Shown here in pieces: positions 23,649 to 34,839 of a DNA stretch of 64,000 nucleotides. Origin of the DNA: Metaphire vulgaris (lineage: Eukaryota > Annelida > Clitellata > Crassiclitellata > Megascolecidae); assembly GCA_018105865.1 (NCBI GenBank), contig CM030836.1, positions 19,387,003-19,451,002 of the forward strand, read 5' to 3'. Made by a program: the position numbers and the translations under genes. Under the pieces are notes generated by a model. It had not been told where the DNA came from. It did not search any database and worked only from the letters and a program-made list of their open reading frames with translations. Each line of letters starts with the position of its first letter. Positions within the stretch are counted from its first letter, which is position 1.

Positions 23649-23695
23649 GTCTGTCTCTCTCTCTCTGTCTCTCTCTCTGTCTCTCTCTCTGACGT
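23340..23695. repeat. (GA)n and (CT/GTCT)n tracts
   Basis: GA-rich run at 23340-23430 and a CT/GTCT run at 23515-23690 lie about 90 bp apart and are mutually complementary, so single strands could pair. Confidence 0.9.
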
Positions 23696-23999
23696 TTTTA
23701 AACTCGTGCAGCGTTCTTCACTACCACTTTCACTTCGGCACTCGATAACAAGCGGTTCGTTTTTGTGTGACCTTTTTTGCCAGCGCTAACTAAATTAACA
23801 AGACGTTACAGTACATTACAGTTATGTTAAACTGTCAATTTATATAGTGCAATATTCATAGCTGAAGGCCAAAGTCAAGAGCACTTTACATTCTGCACAG
23901 TTAATTTAATCTTAATTATTCCATGTGTTTATCGACGACTTGTTGTCCACACCTTTCTACGCATCAAGGCGGAAAATAAGTTATTGAAAATATCAAGGT

Positions 24000-24046
24000 T
24001 GTCATCATCAACATCATCATCATCATCATAAGCAGCTGCAATACGG

Positions 24047-24078
<32 letters not shown>

Positions 24079-24172
24079 TTTGTTGCTGTGCAGCTGTGCA
24101 TCATCATCATCATAAGCAGCTGCAATACGGCCATTATCATCATCATCATCATCATCATCATCATCGGTTTGT
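24000..24172. repeat. (ATC)n with duplicated AAGCAGCTGCAATACGG spacer
   Basis: Three ATC runs separated by two copies of ATAAGCAGCTGCAATACGG (near 24028 and 24110). The minus strand translates as poly-Asp/Met, which I do not take as coding. A LINE 3'-end remnant lies just upstream at 23836-23893. Confidence 0.9.
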
Positions 24173-24179
24173 GTTTTTG

Positions 24180-25083
24180 ACACTTGCAGTCTCTCATTGA
24201 AAAGGAAACTCATCAGGTGGGACTTCGAATGACCAGGTAAGGAGTGACTGCGAGCAATTCTTTGGACAGAAACTTTCTACACTTTCATTTGCAATAACTA
24301 TTTTCTTAATTGCGATGACAAACTAATCGCCAATCGAATTGACATCAAAATTCATATCAGCGGTAAGAACCCGACGCAGAGGTGACAACGAAGACCCATA
24401 TGACCGACCATTGGCGACCCATTGTGTGGGGCAGAAAAACTTGGTTTTTAGGTAGGGAATATTTGGGTGCGCGCTGTCCGACCCCTACTTGTTATTCATA
24501 AAAATTATGTGCCGATTAATAGGTTGCTGTGTGGGCGTGGAGGTGTTTATAGTGAAATTACTTAATTAAGAAAAAAACTGCAACAGTTAGGCCTATATAG
24601 ACCCTATGTTATCTGACTTTACTTTGAATAACATTATTCCAGGCCCTAGGCACATGCAGGTCCCATGTGCTGCAGTATTGTTCTGGGTGAAGCCTTAGCA
24701 TGCCAGTTGAGCGGGGAGGGGGGTAGGGGCAGGGGCAGGACAGAACCGGGCGGCGTTTTAGATTCACAGGTAAGAGCTTTACCTGGTAACGTCGACGTCT
24801 GCTGATATAAACATGCCTCGGGAAATGAAGACGGTGCCGATTAGTTGTGGCAAAGGTTGAAAGGTGGATGGAGGAGATAGGCCAGGCGGTTTAAGCTTCG
24901 CTATATCTTTGCTTCCAGATGACTGCCTATACGTTAACAAACGGGGTCGGTCTGCGTTTTTATTTATCCACGATGGTGTTCGGCTTTGGTGCTGCGAAAA
25001 AGGAAAACTAAATAGCCTAGAACAGTAATTATTCGTCGATTGTAACGCTGACTGTATTTTTGCCGGAACGTAGGTTGGTGATA
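24180..25083. other. no supported gene
   Basis: No recognisable exon. If the membrane-segment exons and the ASB exon belong together, a linking exon (phase 0 start, phase 2 end) should lie between 22934 and 26046. Confidence 0.4.
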
Positions 25084-25269
25084 CAGTGAAACCCGCTTAA
25101 CTGCATAGGTGCCGTGCAAGCCTTGCTTATGCGATTAACTGGGCTGTGCGAATAGCCGGGACGTTTGATAATGAATTGTACGCACAAAACACCAATTCGG
25201 ATTTCTATGTTGTTATGCGACTGTGCGGGTTATGCAATTAAGCGGTATGCGATTAAGTGGGATCCACTG
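25084..25269. mobile_element. TA-flanked MITE, family CAGTGAAACCCGC (copy 3)
   Basis: Same termini as 2507-2677 and 4837-5022, with TA on both flanks. Confidence 0.9.
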
Positions 25270-25506
25270 TAATTGTTTAAGTAAGCTACGGGCGTTTTAA
25301 CTGCCGCATAAACAGACGAAAGCCAATATAGAGCGCCGATGCTAGGAGTTAAGTCTGAACGAGACTGGAAAAATGCCACATTCCCTCCATTAATTGCCAC
25401 CACAGGCCTAATAGATAAGCCTGCCACCACAGGCCTAAGTCCACGTCCGTGTTGCCTACGCAGGAACCCTCAAAAGTACTGTAGTCACAGGTTTAAGGCT
25501 TGTAGC

Positions 25507-25698
25507 CAGTGGTGGCTCCAGGATTTGGCAAGTGGGGGGGGGGGCAGTTGGGGTGGCAACTTCTAATCATGGGGGGCCAACCATTTGTTGTTAGGTATGT
25601 AGTATTTAGTATGGGGTCCCAACAGTGGGGCCACTGAAGGGCCAGGCACTCAATAGGGGGGCACGGGTTCCCGCCTCCCCCCCATGGAGCCGCCACTG
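25507..25698. mobile_element. MITE, family CAGTGGCGGCTCC (copy 1)
   Basis: CAGTGGTGGCTCCAGGATTTGG ends in the inverse GGAGCCGCCACTG; flanking 8-mers CTTGTAGC/ATTGTAGC nearly match. Copies at 54972-55160 and 61340-61534 share AACTTCTAATCATGGGGGGC inside. Confidence 0.88.
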
Positions 25699-26046
25699 AT
25701 TGTAGCCTACTGCACGAATTATTATTGCATTGTTACCTTTTAACATGAATTCAAAAGAGATTTTTCCGATTAAATTTTTTTAGGCTACTAGCTTTATGCA
25801 GGCCCAGAATTGCGCTATTATTTTTAGGTTTGAATTTATTGAGATATCTAAAAAAGTAAGGCTCTCGTTTCGCCTGTTTACAAGAATGTTCTGAAATTTC
25901 TCATCCAGGTTGTGACAAATGATCTGATCTGACTGACTTGATAACATGATACGGAGCTATGCATTAATCTCACCCACCTGAGACAAATATTGTCTCAGTT
26001 TAGCGAAAATGTTTTTGTTCTCTGTGTGTACTGTATGTATCTGCAG

Positions 26047-27277
26047 CATACTTGACACGGTAAGGCATAACAATTACCGCATCCTGAAGCTGCTGCTGAA
26101 GCTGCACATCGGAATCAAGCAGCGTGACCTTGACATCGCCCTCGTTCACTCGGTTAAGGCCGGCTACCCGGAGTGCACGAGGGTCCTGCTGGAGGCGGGG
26201 GCATCCGCCGACGCCCGCGACTCGTACGACAACACCCCGCTGATACTGGCCTGCGAGACCGGGTCGGTCGAGACGGTCAAGATGCTGCTGGACGCCGGGG
26301 CGAGCGTCGCCCTGCACGGCGGCGGTCGGGGCACGGCCCTGCACAAGGCCGCCAACTGGGGCCACGACGAATGCGTCAAGCTGCTGCTGGCAAACGCCGC
26401 CGATCCGAACGCCCAGGACGGGCTGTGGCGGACGCCGCTGATGCTAGCGGCGATGCACGCCCCGAGGGCCGCGGTCGTCGTCCGGCTGCTCGTCGACGCC
26501 GGCTGCGACGTCAACACGCCCGGGACGGAGTCGAAGACGGCCATCCACTATGCCGCCCTGCGCGGCCTCGATCCGGCCCAGCTGCTGGCCGCCGGCGCCG
26601 ACCCGAACGCCCTCGACTCCGGCCGACACACGGCCCTGCTTCTCGCCGCCGCGTCCGGGCACAGCGCCGTCGTCCGTGCCCTGCTCGTCGTCGGCTGCGA
26701 TCCGCGCGTCGTCAACTATCAGAACCGGACGGCGCTTCACCTGGCCGCCGTCAAGGGAAACCTCGACTGCCTCGAGCTGCTGCTCGAGGCCGGGGTGGAC
26801 AGCGGGGTGACGGACTCGTCGGGAAACCTTCCCGTCTGGTACGCGGTCAACAACGGTCATTACGACGCGACGGTCTTTTTCGTTCGCAACAACTGTCGTC
26901 TGCACGGAGGAGGAGTGGGAGGGGGAAGAGGAGGAGCAGACGACGATGCTGTTTCCGATCCTCTGATGCTGGCGCTAGATAAGCGACACATGGACATCGC
27001 CCGGGTGCTGCTGATGGCCGGGTGTTGCGGTCACGCGGTCGTCGACTGGCTGCTGGCGCTGGCGCACACCGCGTGGTCGGAGGAGAACGCGCGCCATCTC
27101 GAATGGATGACGAGCTTCGTCCAGAACCCGCGAGAACTCGGTCACCTCAGTCGCCTGGTCATCAGAGGCGCGCTCGGACCGAACGCCGCTGGCGCCGTCG
27201 ACCGGCTTCCGCTGCCGAAGAAGCTTTGCGAATACCTACTCATGAACGACCTGCTGGCGCTGGCGGCCCCCGTCTAA
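26047..27277 (+). CDS. ankyrin repeat and SOCS box (ASB) protein, C-terminal exon
   Basis: ASB proteins are substrate receptors of cullin-5 ubiquitin ligases: ankyrin repeats bind the target and the SOCS box binds Elongin B/C and Cul5. The exon encodes about 410 residues. Eight or so ankyrin repeats run from about residue 25 to 330 (for example DNTPLILACETGSVETVKML, GTALHKAANWGHDECVKLLL, NRTALHLAAVKGNLDCLELL), with a Gly-rich low-complexity insert (GGGVGGGRGG) near residue 290. The C terminus, NPRELGHLSRLVIRGALG then VDRLPLPKKLCEYLL, is a SOCS box with a clear LPLP Cul5 box. The usual Cys of the BC box is Ser here. The acceptor is TATCTGCAG at 26046, phase 2; an in-frame ATG at 26009 could serve instead as start. 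Upstream exons may include the membrane segment at 21275-22933, but the phases do not fit directly. Confidence 0.9.
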
Positions 27278-27287
27278 AAAAAGTATT

Positions 27288-27376
27288 AAACCCTTAACTG
27301 CCCTTAACTGGGGATCCCGGATATATCCGTCCATTTTACATTGAGTTACAGTTAAATACACGGTTAAGGGGTTAAT
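27288..27376. mobile_element. TTAA-flanked mini-element, relative of 5805-5885
   Basis: TTAAACCCTTAACTG...CGGTTAAGGGGTTAA with the shared core TCCATTTTACATTGAGTTAC. It begins 11 bp after the ASB stop codon, so it forms part of the 3' UTR and supplies its first ATTAAA hexamer. Confidence 0.7.
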
Positions 27377-27399
27377 TAGAATCTTTTCAACTGGCTTGA

Positions 27400-28257
27400 T
27401 TCGCTATTCACCCGCTGTTGCTTTTGCGTCGGCAAGATTAATCATTAAGCAGCTGCTACTGATGTGCACTACTAAGCGAAGGCGCTATATAAATCGACGT
27501 GATTTTACTTGCTTACTTAGCAGCTTTCATCAGCATAGTTGTAGATATTGGACGGATGCGTAAAATACTGTAAAACTGTTTAGAACCTAGTAATTTAAAT
27601 GTGAGAAACTGTTGCTTGGCCAATGTATATGTTAGGCCTGTGTAATGTTTGTATATGACACATAATTATTATTATTATCATTATTATTAGGTTGACTGAG
27701 AATTAGTGAAAACTTGGATGAAATATTGTGGACCCAACAAATCTCTTTATTTATATAAACCGTGACAAAACACATGGTCAAACAATATACAGTGTACTTA
27801 TCCTTAACACATACCTTATGTATCAAGTTCAATTAGAAACAAAGTACTGTATAGGAAATTAAAATTATTTTTTACATTTATGTCCTGAATACAACATTCT
27901 TATGATGAACAAACACATGCACGACTTAGGCATGTTTGGAATGCAAAAGAAATAAAGATCATCACCAACATTCAAATATTCATTACGTTCATGGGCGAAT
28001 TTTAAGTACTTTTTGGGAATCCATTGTTGCAATACCATAATGCGATCCAAAAACCGTGAGAAGTTGGAGGCGTCACCCTTCATTGCCCCGGACACTGCCC
28101 GACACTTTCTAAGATTTTTAAATAAAGTGACATTTTTCTATTAAATAATTTCAATATGTCCCTAAAATAATTTCAACTTATTCCATTTTCTCCTGCTCAT
28201 GTGCGTATTTCTAAATGATATCGCGGGTCGCATGGAATCTGGTGGCGGACCGGATGC
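27400..28257. other. no supported gene
   Basis: Includes a LINE 3' end near 27455-27515 (GGCGCTATATAAATCG followed by a TTACTTGCTTACTTAG tail). A minus open frame at 28095-27865 contains FLDRIMVLQQWIPKKYLKFA, which I do not recognise; it lies beside a hAT terminus and may belong to that element. Confidence 0.45.
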
Positions 28258-28296
28258 GATCCGCGGGCCATAGTTTGCCCACCCCTGCCTCAAATG
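28258..28296. mobile_element. hAT terminus, CAGGGGTGGGCAAAC type
   Basis: Reverse complement begins CAGGGGTGGGCAAACTATGG then CCCGCGGATCGC, the classic hAT (Charlie-like) end. The partner end was not found. Confidence 0.7.
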
Positions 28297-28339
28297 AAAA
28301 TACCGCCACACTGAAATGATTCAGCAACTGCACTATGTC

Positions 28340-28535
28340 CATTGGCGTAGAAACGCTGACAGAAAATCAGGGAGGTATATCGGTATATATACCCCCCCCC
28401 CCCCAAATCAGTCTACCTTAAAGTTTTTTATGTGATTTATATGTGGTTTGTTTGGTTTATGTGGTTTATAGTTAAGATTTATACCCACCCAAAATATTTA
28501 TACCCTCCCAAATCAAATTCCTGGCTACGCCCCTG
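28340..28535. mobile_element. MITE, family CAGGGGCGTAGC (copy 2)
   Basis: Matches 21546-21748 in inverse orientation across most of its length (ATCGGTATATATACCCC, AGTCTACCTTAAAGTTTT, CAAATTCCTGGCTACGCCCC). The left end is eroded and no target duplication remains. Confidence 0.85.
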
Positions 28536-29248
28536 CAGAAAATCCTGGTCCCTGGGCAGAGCAGTCATGTGCCTGTAAAAACCCTTAGATTCACGAGAAA
28601 ACCGGTAGAAATTATAATAACAAAAACAACGTGGGGGAACGTGCATGATTCAAGCGAGGACCCTTTTTGCTTGCTTTTCCACCTTCTGTCATGCCAACCT
28701 AAGGGCGCACAACGCCTCGCCGGGCCTTCGCAACCCACGCTACACCACCGATCATATTCGATAGCGAGACCATTCAGTCATATATACTGTATAAGGTAGG
28801 TTTACCACGGCCCATCTACGCCACTGAAAAAGATGACTGGAGAAGTTTTGTGTCTATAGCTATTGCCGCTAATGAGCTGGCAGAAAGCAACTATGATGAT
28901 GATGATGATGACGACGACGACGATGATGATGATGCACGTAGCCTACTGCAACAGTTTGCACGGTCTAAAAACGTTCACCAATTTAAATTACTATAGCCTA
29001 ATATTCTGGATGTTTATTAACAATTTTACAGGCAGGAATTCACCGAATTCACTTAACAGTAAAACCTGTTCAGCCTAGGCTGCATGTTTCGGCAGATCGT
29101 TAGGAACAATACATCCCGTCTATATTCAGAAAATGATTATTTTTCAGTTTAGCGGTGTACGATCACCCGATCATCGGACGACCAACAATGCGCTACATCC
29201 GGGAGTGGGGGCGGGGTGGGGTGGGGGTGGGGGCGAGGTGGGGGGAAT
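28536..29248. other. no supported gene; 3' flank of the UBAN gene
   Basis: Contains (GAT)/(GAC)n at 28894-28935. On the minus strand an AATAAA hexamer at about 29012-29017 could serve the UBAN gene, whose stop is at 29249. Confidence 0.4.
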
Positions 29249-29639
29249 CTAATCAGAGAGAGACCTAAGATCCAGTTCGCCAGAATCGCAACGGTCCTCG
29301 GCGACAACGGAAACGGTCCCGCCGCCGCCGCCGCCGCGACCGACCAGGGTGACGTCCGGGGAATGACGGACGTTCAGACTCGACGGTTCGAAGACCGGTA
29401 TCTGTTCGGGACTCGTGTTCAATTGACAGAGACTCAACTGCAAAGAAATACAGCATATAACAGCATACAGTACAGCATAACAACATACTTAGATCGTCTA
29501 GTACAGTCAGCGGGCTGTATGCAAAATCTTTCATGCTTATTATATAAACTAACAATCGACAGTGTTCGTGAAATGCTTGGATTGAATCCAATATTACATT
29601 ACATGATATTGTGTCAACCTTCAGATATGACGATGACAC

Positions 29640-29690
<51 letters not shown>

Positions 29691-29812
29691 AATATGATTA
29701 TTCAACACCACATAGGTCATAGGACGTATTTATTAAATGTGTAAATGTGCTATGATTATTAACGCAACTCACTGCATTATTCAACGATATTGGTACAATC
29801 TTATCCGACTGA

Positions 29813-29872
<60 letters not shown>

Positions 29873-32800
29873 CAGGACGATTTCTGGAGCGCCGTAAGCA
29901 AAGCTAAAAGGGCCTAAGTCAAAAGCGCTTTACAAAAATGATCTGTTAAACAAGTGTGTTTTCAGTTGTTTTCGGAACCGATCCGGCAGTGTCTCGAATT
30001 CAAAACGGCGATTTGGTAACAAAACATTGCCCGCAAATTGCTGGGTGAATTTATTTCGTAGAGCAACTTTTAGGTCTACCTGTCGAGTTGCCGATCGAAT
30101 CTGAGCCTCCAACTGCACTAAGTGATCCTGAGCTCGCTCGCGATCTCTGCGCTCGGACTCGAAGTCCTCGCGATATGTCTGCATCTGCAGCTTTAGCGTC
30201 TCGATGGTTTCCAGGTGGGCACCGACCGTGTCTTTGTAGTTCGTCGCGTCCTGGGCAAACTGATCGCGCAGCGTCTTGACCGCTCTGTTCTGCTCGTCCT
30301 GCGCCTGTCCGAGACGATTTCGCAAGCGCTGGTTTTCGCTTTTCAGCTTCGGCAAGTAATAAGAGGAAATCATATAGGCTATATACACAGGAAGGAATGG
30401 AACAGAGGGTCAAATAGGTCAACCCGACTCGACCCAAAGCATTTTAAACGGTCATCAGGTTCAAATAATCTGACGTCAATAATTAATCTAAGGGCGGCTG
30501 AAGAGCAAAACCTTACGACATGGAAAGAAAACACTTTGAGAAAGACAAAGTTGTTAATTTATGCAATTAGGGGCCATCCATAAATGACGTCACGCACTTA
30601 GAGGGAGGGGGTTCAAAAATGTGTGACGAAGTGTGATGACGGGCTGGGGGTGTTCCAGAAATATGGCGTCACATAATACTAAATATTTTTATTAATACAC
30701 GCAATGCTATGTTATCGCAATCAATACCGTTGAGATCTCCTCTCTCGCTAGTTCAAGTTTCAGCCTTTGATCGATCAAGACCTCGTTGAACTGCTCCAGC
30801 TTTCCATTGGACAACTGTTGTTCCCTGTTGACAACGGCCTGTTCCAGTTCAAAATTTCGTTGCAACAGCTGCTGTACATACTCTTCTCTCTGCTCATTAT
30901 ATTGTTGCCAGCGAGAATTCATCGTAACAACCTAAAAAGCAACAACTGCAGGGATATTTCTAGGATTGTGAATTTGGGGAGGGGTGTCGACCGCAAATTG
31001 GGGGGGGGGGGTGTCCGGAGCTAATTAGTATACATTTTGTATGCATACCATTGTCACATTACCACATTTGGGGGGGGGGGAGTGCCGACCTCAAATGGGG
31101 GGGAGTGTAAAAATATCCCTGAACACCTGTATCGTAAAGGATGTGCAACGGTCTCTTACTGGTTGATGGCATTGCCTACGTCATAGACTCAGAGCGAAGG
31201 AATAGCAGATATTTATATTTGGCTGATTAATCAAGTTCAGTTAACTGACAAATACAGAGTTTAAACATACAAATTTTCACTTCTCTCGACTGCAGCACCA
31301 ATTAACTAACTAATTAACTAACTTGATCAATTACTAATTTATGGAAAAAAGTTAACTTCAAGCTTTTATAATAGAACTGAATGAGTTTTCCATAAAGTTT
31401 TCCACTTTCAGAACACATGGGAAATAGGCTGCTGTGTAATATATGAATTAATTATATTTAGACTTTCTGTTAAGCCTGTTAGAAATCTATTTAGCATCAA
31501 AAGATGAACCTCTGTAAGTTGCTTTTCTAGCTTTTCGTACTTCTGTTGAAAACTCGACTGAGTGATTTTAGAACCATTGACTTCATCCGCTGAAGGTTGC
31601 TAGTATCAGTACACAAATGTTAAATTAAATGGAGTTAATTGGATGAGACAATAGTATACTGGCTACTAGTGCAAATGCTTTTAAAGAAACCTAAATACTA
31701 GATACCCGGATACTAGATTGGTTTTGTAGAGCTATTAGATTGTAGAATAAAGTATTGCTGAAGCAGTGAGTACAGTAACTAAATGAGGCATTTATGAATG
31801 ACATTGTGCACAGCAAAGTTTTATTGCTATCTGTAGACTCACAGATAGGAAGACAAAGAAGAAGGAGAACAGAAGAACAAACATACAGTACAAGAGGGCA
31901 GATATATAATGAATGGGCTTACGCAGTGAGACCATAATGTGAATGAATGTCTGGGTGGAACACAGTGATTCTCGCACTGGGCAGATCAGAAATGAAATCT
32001 TTCCAGAAAAATGATATTTTAAAGTCTAGCCAGAGGCGTAGCGAAGGGGGCAGAGAGGGGCATATATGCCCCCGGGCGCCGAGGTGAGGGGGCGCCAAAA
32101 TCGGGTTTTTGGTAAGTTAAATGCATAATAAATAAGAAGAAACAAGTGCGGCGATCTTTTTTCTCGTCAGGAGTATAGGGAGAGGGGCGCCGTAGAGATT
32201 TGAGGGGCGCCGAGACCGAGAGAACGATGTGACGACCTTTTTTTGCTAGTCAGCAGTGTTGGGGGGCGCCCGGGGGCACACTTTGCCCCCGGGCGCCGGA
32301 TACCCTCGCTACGCCTCTGAGTCTAGCGTATTCTTCTGCTAATGAACTCTGTGAATAATTAACATCGTTCAAGTTTCGTGGCTCACATTATTAGTCCAAA
32401 TATTACAACATAGACAGTGTTTATTCTAGGTCTGTTTTTGTGGGGGGGCAATCCACCCCCCAAGTTTTAAAATTTCCCCCAAAATGTGTATATGTTGGCT
32501 TGGGGGTGGAAATTCCCCCCAAGGCGTGTCAAGGTGGCTAGAATAAACACTGGAACATAGAACATATCTTTACCTCTGTATTGCTGGTCGTTTCAACTGA
32601 GCCGCGTTTCATGTCGAGGGTCTGCGTCAGTCTCTCGCACATTTCTGCCGTTCCCAGAAGACGTCTCTTCAAGACGGTCATTTCCTCCAATAACACATCG
32701 TGTCGAGTTTCGCTCGCCTTACGCGACTGTTCCGCGTCGCACAGCAGCGCTCTAAGATTCAGTATTTCGGCATCTTTATCGGAGCCCGAGCTCTTGAACT

Positions 32801-33637
32801 GAGCAACGATTTGCTTGTTTTCGCGAGTCAGCTGCTCGGTTTGCTTCAGTAGCTGATCCACAGAGCCAGTTCGATTTAAACAGCGACTCAGGCTCTAAAT
32901 AATTTCACCACAAGTAACACGTGAAGACATTTGCATGCGTACAGTATAGGCCAGCGTGTGTGTGATTTGTGTGCATATGTCCAGTGGCGTAGCTAGGCAA
33001 AGTGCCGCCTGGGGCGAAAATAAAAGTGTCTTTAAAAAGTCTGACAAGCAAAAAACAACGTTATCGAGTCTCTAAAAAGTCTGACAAGCAAAAAACCCTA
33101 ACAAAGGCTAATAATTATAAAAAATTAGGAAATCTCGAAAATGCCGCCCCTAGGGCAAGTGCCGCCTGGGCTTCGCCCCCTCTGCCCCCCTCGCTACGCC
33201 ACTGCGTATGTCCACATCGAATGTCATATTTGTTTTCGAAAATAGACAATAACATCGCCACAGAATAAAACTACAGTAAACTACAAGGGACACGCTGGCG
33301 TCATACATTATATCTAGTCAGCTATAACTGCGTTTGATTTTGATTTGTTCAGGTTATACTGTACTGAATCATCCAGTATTGGACACGAAGACTTTGTCCA
33401 CATAACTGCAAACAACTCATTTGCAGAGAGAAAATCGGACTATAAAGGTATAAACCATTCATCAAAAGTACATCGATGCCACATAACATATCAATGCCGC
33501 ATAGCATATATTTGCAACATAATGCATCTATGCTATGCTACAAATCTACACTACATAAAAGGTGAACCCATGCCAACTCTACATTAAGATTCAAGAACAG
33601 GCATATCCCATGTAAGAAGGCAATATGGTTTTTCTGC

Positions 33638-33694
<57 letters not shown>

Positions 33695-34209
33695 TGTTAT
33701 ACATAATAATAATTAGAGATTTCTTTCTCCGGTCATAGACGGCTGTAAGTTAAACCACTGATTTTAATTCGTTATTATATGTAGACCGTGAAAGCAAACC
33801 ACGCCTCTATGCGCTGACTCGTCGGTCGTTCTTCTTCGCCGTCTTGCGTCGAACGAAGATGTTGAATTTCTCTTTCCGCCGTAGATTCTTCGACTTCCGA
33901 CAGATCGGACAGATCGTCCCAGTTCATCTGACCGACGCCGCCATCCGGACACGCCTGCAGACATCTTCTGAGCTTCTGCAGCGTCTGTCTGTGTTTCTTG
34001 GCGAGTCGCTTCAGGCGACGGTTTTCACAGTGTTCCTCTTGCATGCAGTCGAACAGCACCTGCATGCCTCGGGTTTTCATTTTCTCCGCTTCGAGTTCTC
34101 CGTCCAGCGATTTCGACCGCAGTCTTTCCGCTTCCAGCTGCTGCTTAAGAAGATCCGCGGACACTTCTTCTTCGCGGTCGTGTGTAGTAGTAGCGGCAGC
34201 AGTAGTCAT
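29249..34209 (-). CDS. UBAN-domain coiled-coil protein (TNIP/optineurin/NEMO group)
   Basis: Six exons on the minus strand: 34209-33787 (coding start ATG at 34209; a 5' UTR acceptor at 34258 shows another exon upstream), 32894-32574, 31599-31510, 30931-30728, 30346-30080 and 29437-29249. All proposed junctions are phase 0; only the first donor is uncertain (33787 or about 15 bp earlier). The product is about 497 residues and mostly coiled coil (for example ADLLKQQLEAERLRSKSLDG, QLTRENKQIVAQ). Exon five carries YREDFESERRDRER, the core of the UBAN ubiquitin-binding motif shared by NEMO, optineurin and TNIP/ABIN, which binds Met1-linked ubiquitin chains in NF-kB control and selective autophagy. 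The sequence after DF (ERRDRER) is closest to TNIP proteins. No C-terminal zinc finger is seen, unlike NEMO and optineurin; the last exon is low complexity with poly-Gly. Introns hold a LINE tail and several MITEs. Confidence 0.8.
29815..29871. repeat. (ATT)n microsatellite at a LINE tail
   Basis: About nineteen ATT units directly abutting the LINE 3' end at 29872-30078. Confidence 0.95.
29872..30078 (-). mobile_element. CR1-like LINE 3' end in intron 5 of the UBAN gene
   Basis: The minus strand encodes FEFETLPDRFRKQLKTHLF, the very C terminus of CR1-group ORF2, followed by GTAAAGCGCTTTTGACTTAG and GGCGCTCCAGAAATCG, then the ATT tail. It begins right after the donor of exon five. Confidence 0.75.
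30949..31121. mobile_element. MITE, family CAGGGATATTTCTA (copy 1)
   Basis: CAGGGATATTTCTAGGATTG...AAATATCCCTG with flanking 8-mers AACAACTG/AACACCTG. It lies only 18 bp upstream of the exon-four acceptor of the UBAN gene. Relatives: 37812-38001 and 51546-51740. Confidence 0.85.
32031..32319. mobile_element. MITE, family CAGTGGCGTAGC (copy 1)
   Basis: CAGAGGCGTAGC...GCTACGCCTCTG, perfect 8-bp duplication AGTCTAGC. Inside are two T-tract motifs (GATC-T6-CTCGTCAG near 32150 and GACGACC-T7-GCTAGTCAGC near 32230). Confidence 0.92.
32415..32552. mobile_element. MITE, family CAGTGTTTAATCTA (copy 1)
   Basis: CAGTGTTTATTCTAG...CTAGAATAAACACTG, a near-perfect 15-bp inverted terminus. It ends 21 bp from the exon-two donor of the UBAN gene. 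Confidence 0.85.
32982..33204. mobile_element. MITE, family CAGTGGCGTAGC (copy 2)
   Basis: CAGTGGCGTAGC...GCTACGCCACTG, flanking CATATGTC/CGTATGTC. It lies in intron one of the UBAN gene. TCTGACAAGCAAAAAAC occurs twice inside. Confidence 0.9.
33640..33694. repeat. (AAT)n microsatellite
   Basis: About eighteen AAT units in intron one of the UBAN gene. Confidence 0.95.
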
Positions 34210-34259
34210 GACTCCCTCTCTCTCTCTCTACTGCTGGTGTTGTAACCGTGCGTCAGGCT

Positions 34260-34800
34260 GAAACAATAACGCCACGATCTTTTTTCATCAGATTCTCTGA
34301 CGAACTTTAGATAATGTTTCATTTTCGCACGGACATCTCAAATTACATGTACTCTTTGCACTCTAATGATGTCATTCTGGTCTTAACATGCCACATTCAG
34401 CACCACGTGTCTCATTCAGTTATACTAATTATCATAATCAAAATAATGAGGTCTAGAGTGGCTCAGTTAGCCTACAGTATAGGATATGTCCTGTTTGATA
34501 TCCACTTTATACTAGTAGTCTGCGGTGTTGCTATTATTGAACTGTAAGAGTGGGGCCTTTTAAAACCAGCCTTTCTCGGTTACTAAACAAGCAGATATTG
34601 CTAGATGCAAAAGATCAGATCTTAGAAGCTATAAAGGCCTAAAAGTGCATAACTTTTACCTTACGATCGTCAGTTGGATGATGACAAAAGGCCTAAACTA
34701 GAAGCAAGTGACGAGTAAAACTTAGCAATTTCACCAACTCTCGTGCTAGCATTAGTGATTAGCCCCTTACCTAAGCAGTTCTGGGGAAAAGGGGCAGCTG

Positions 34801-34839
<39 letters not shown>

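Noticed and set aside
23547..23789. Ser/Cys/Leu-rich open frames
   Set aside because: Translations of a CT/GTCT microsatellite.
26173..26982. Long Arg-rich plus-strand frame and several minus frames over the ankyrin exon
   Set aside because: Shadow frames caused by the GC-rich ankyrin coding sequence.
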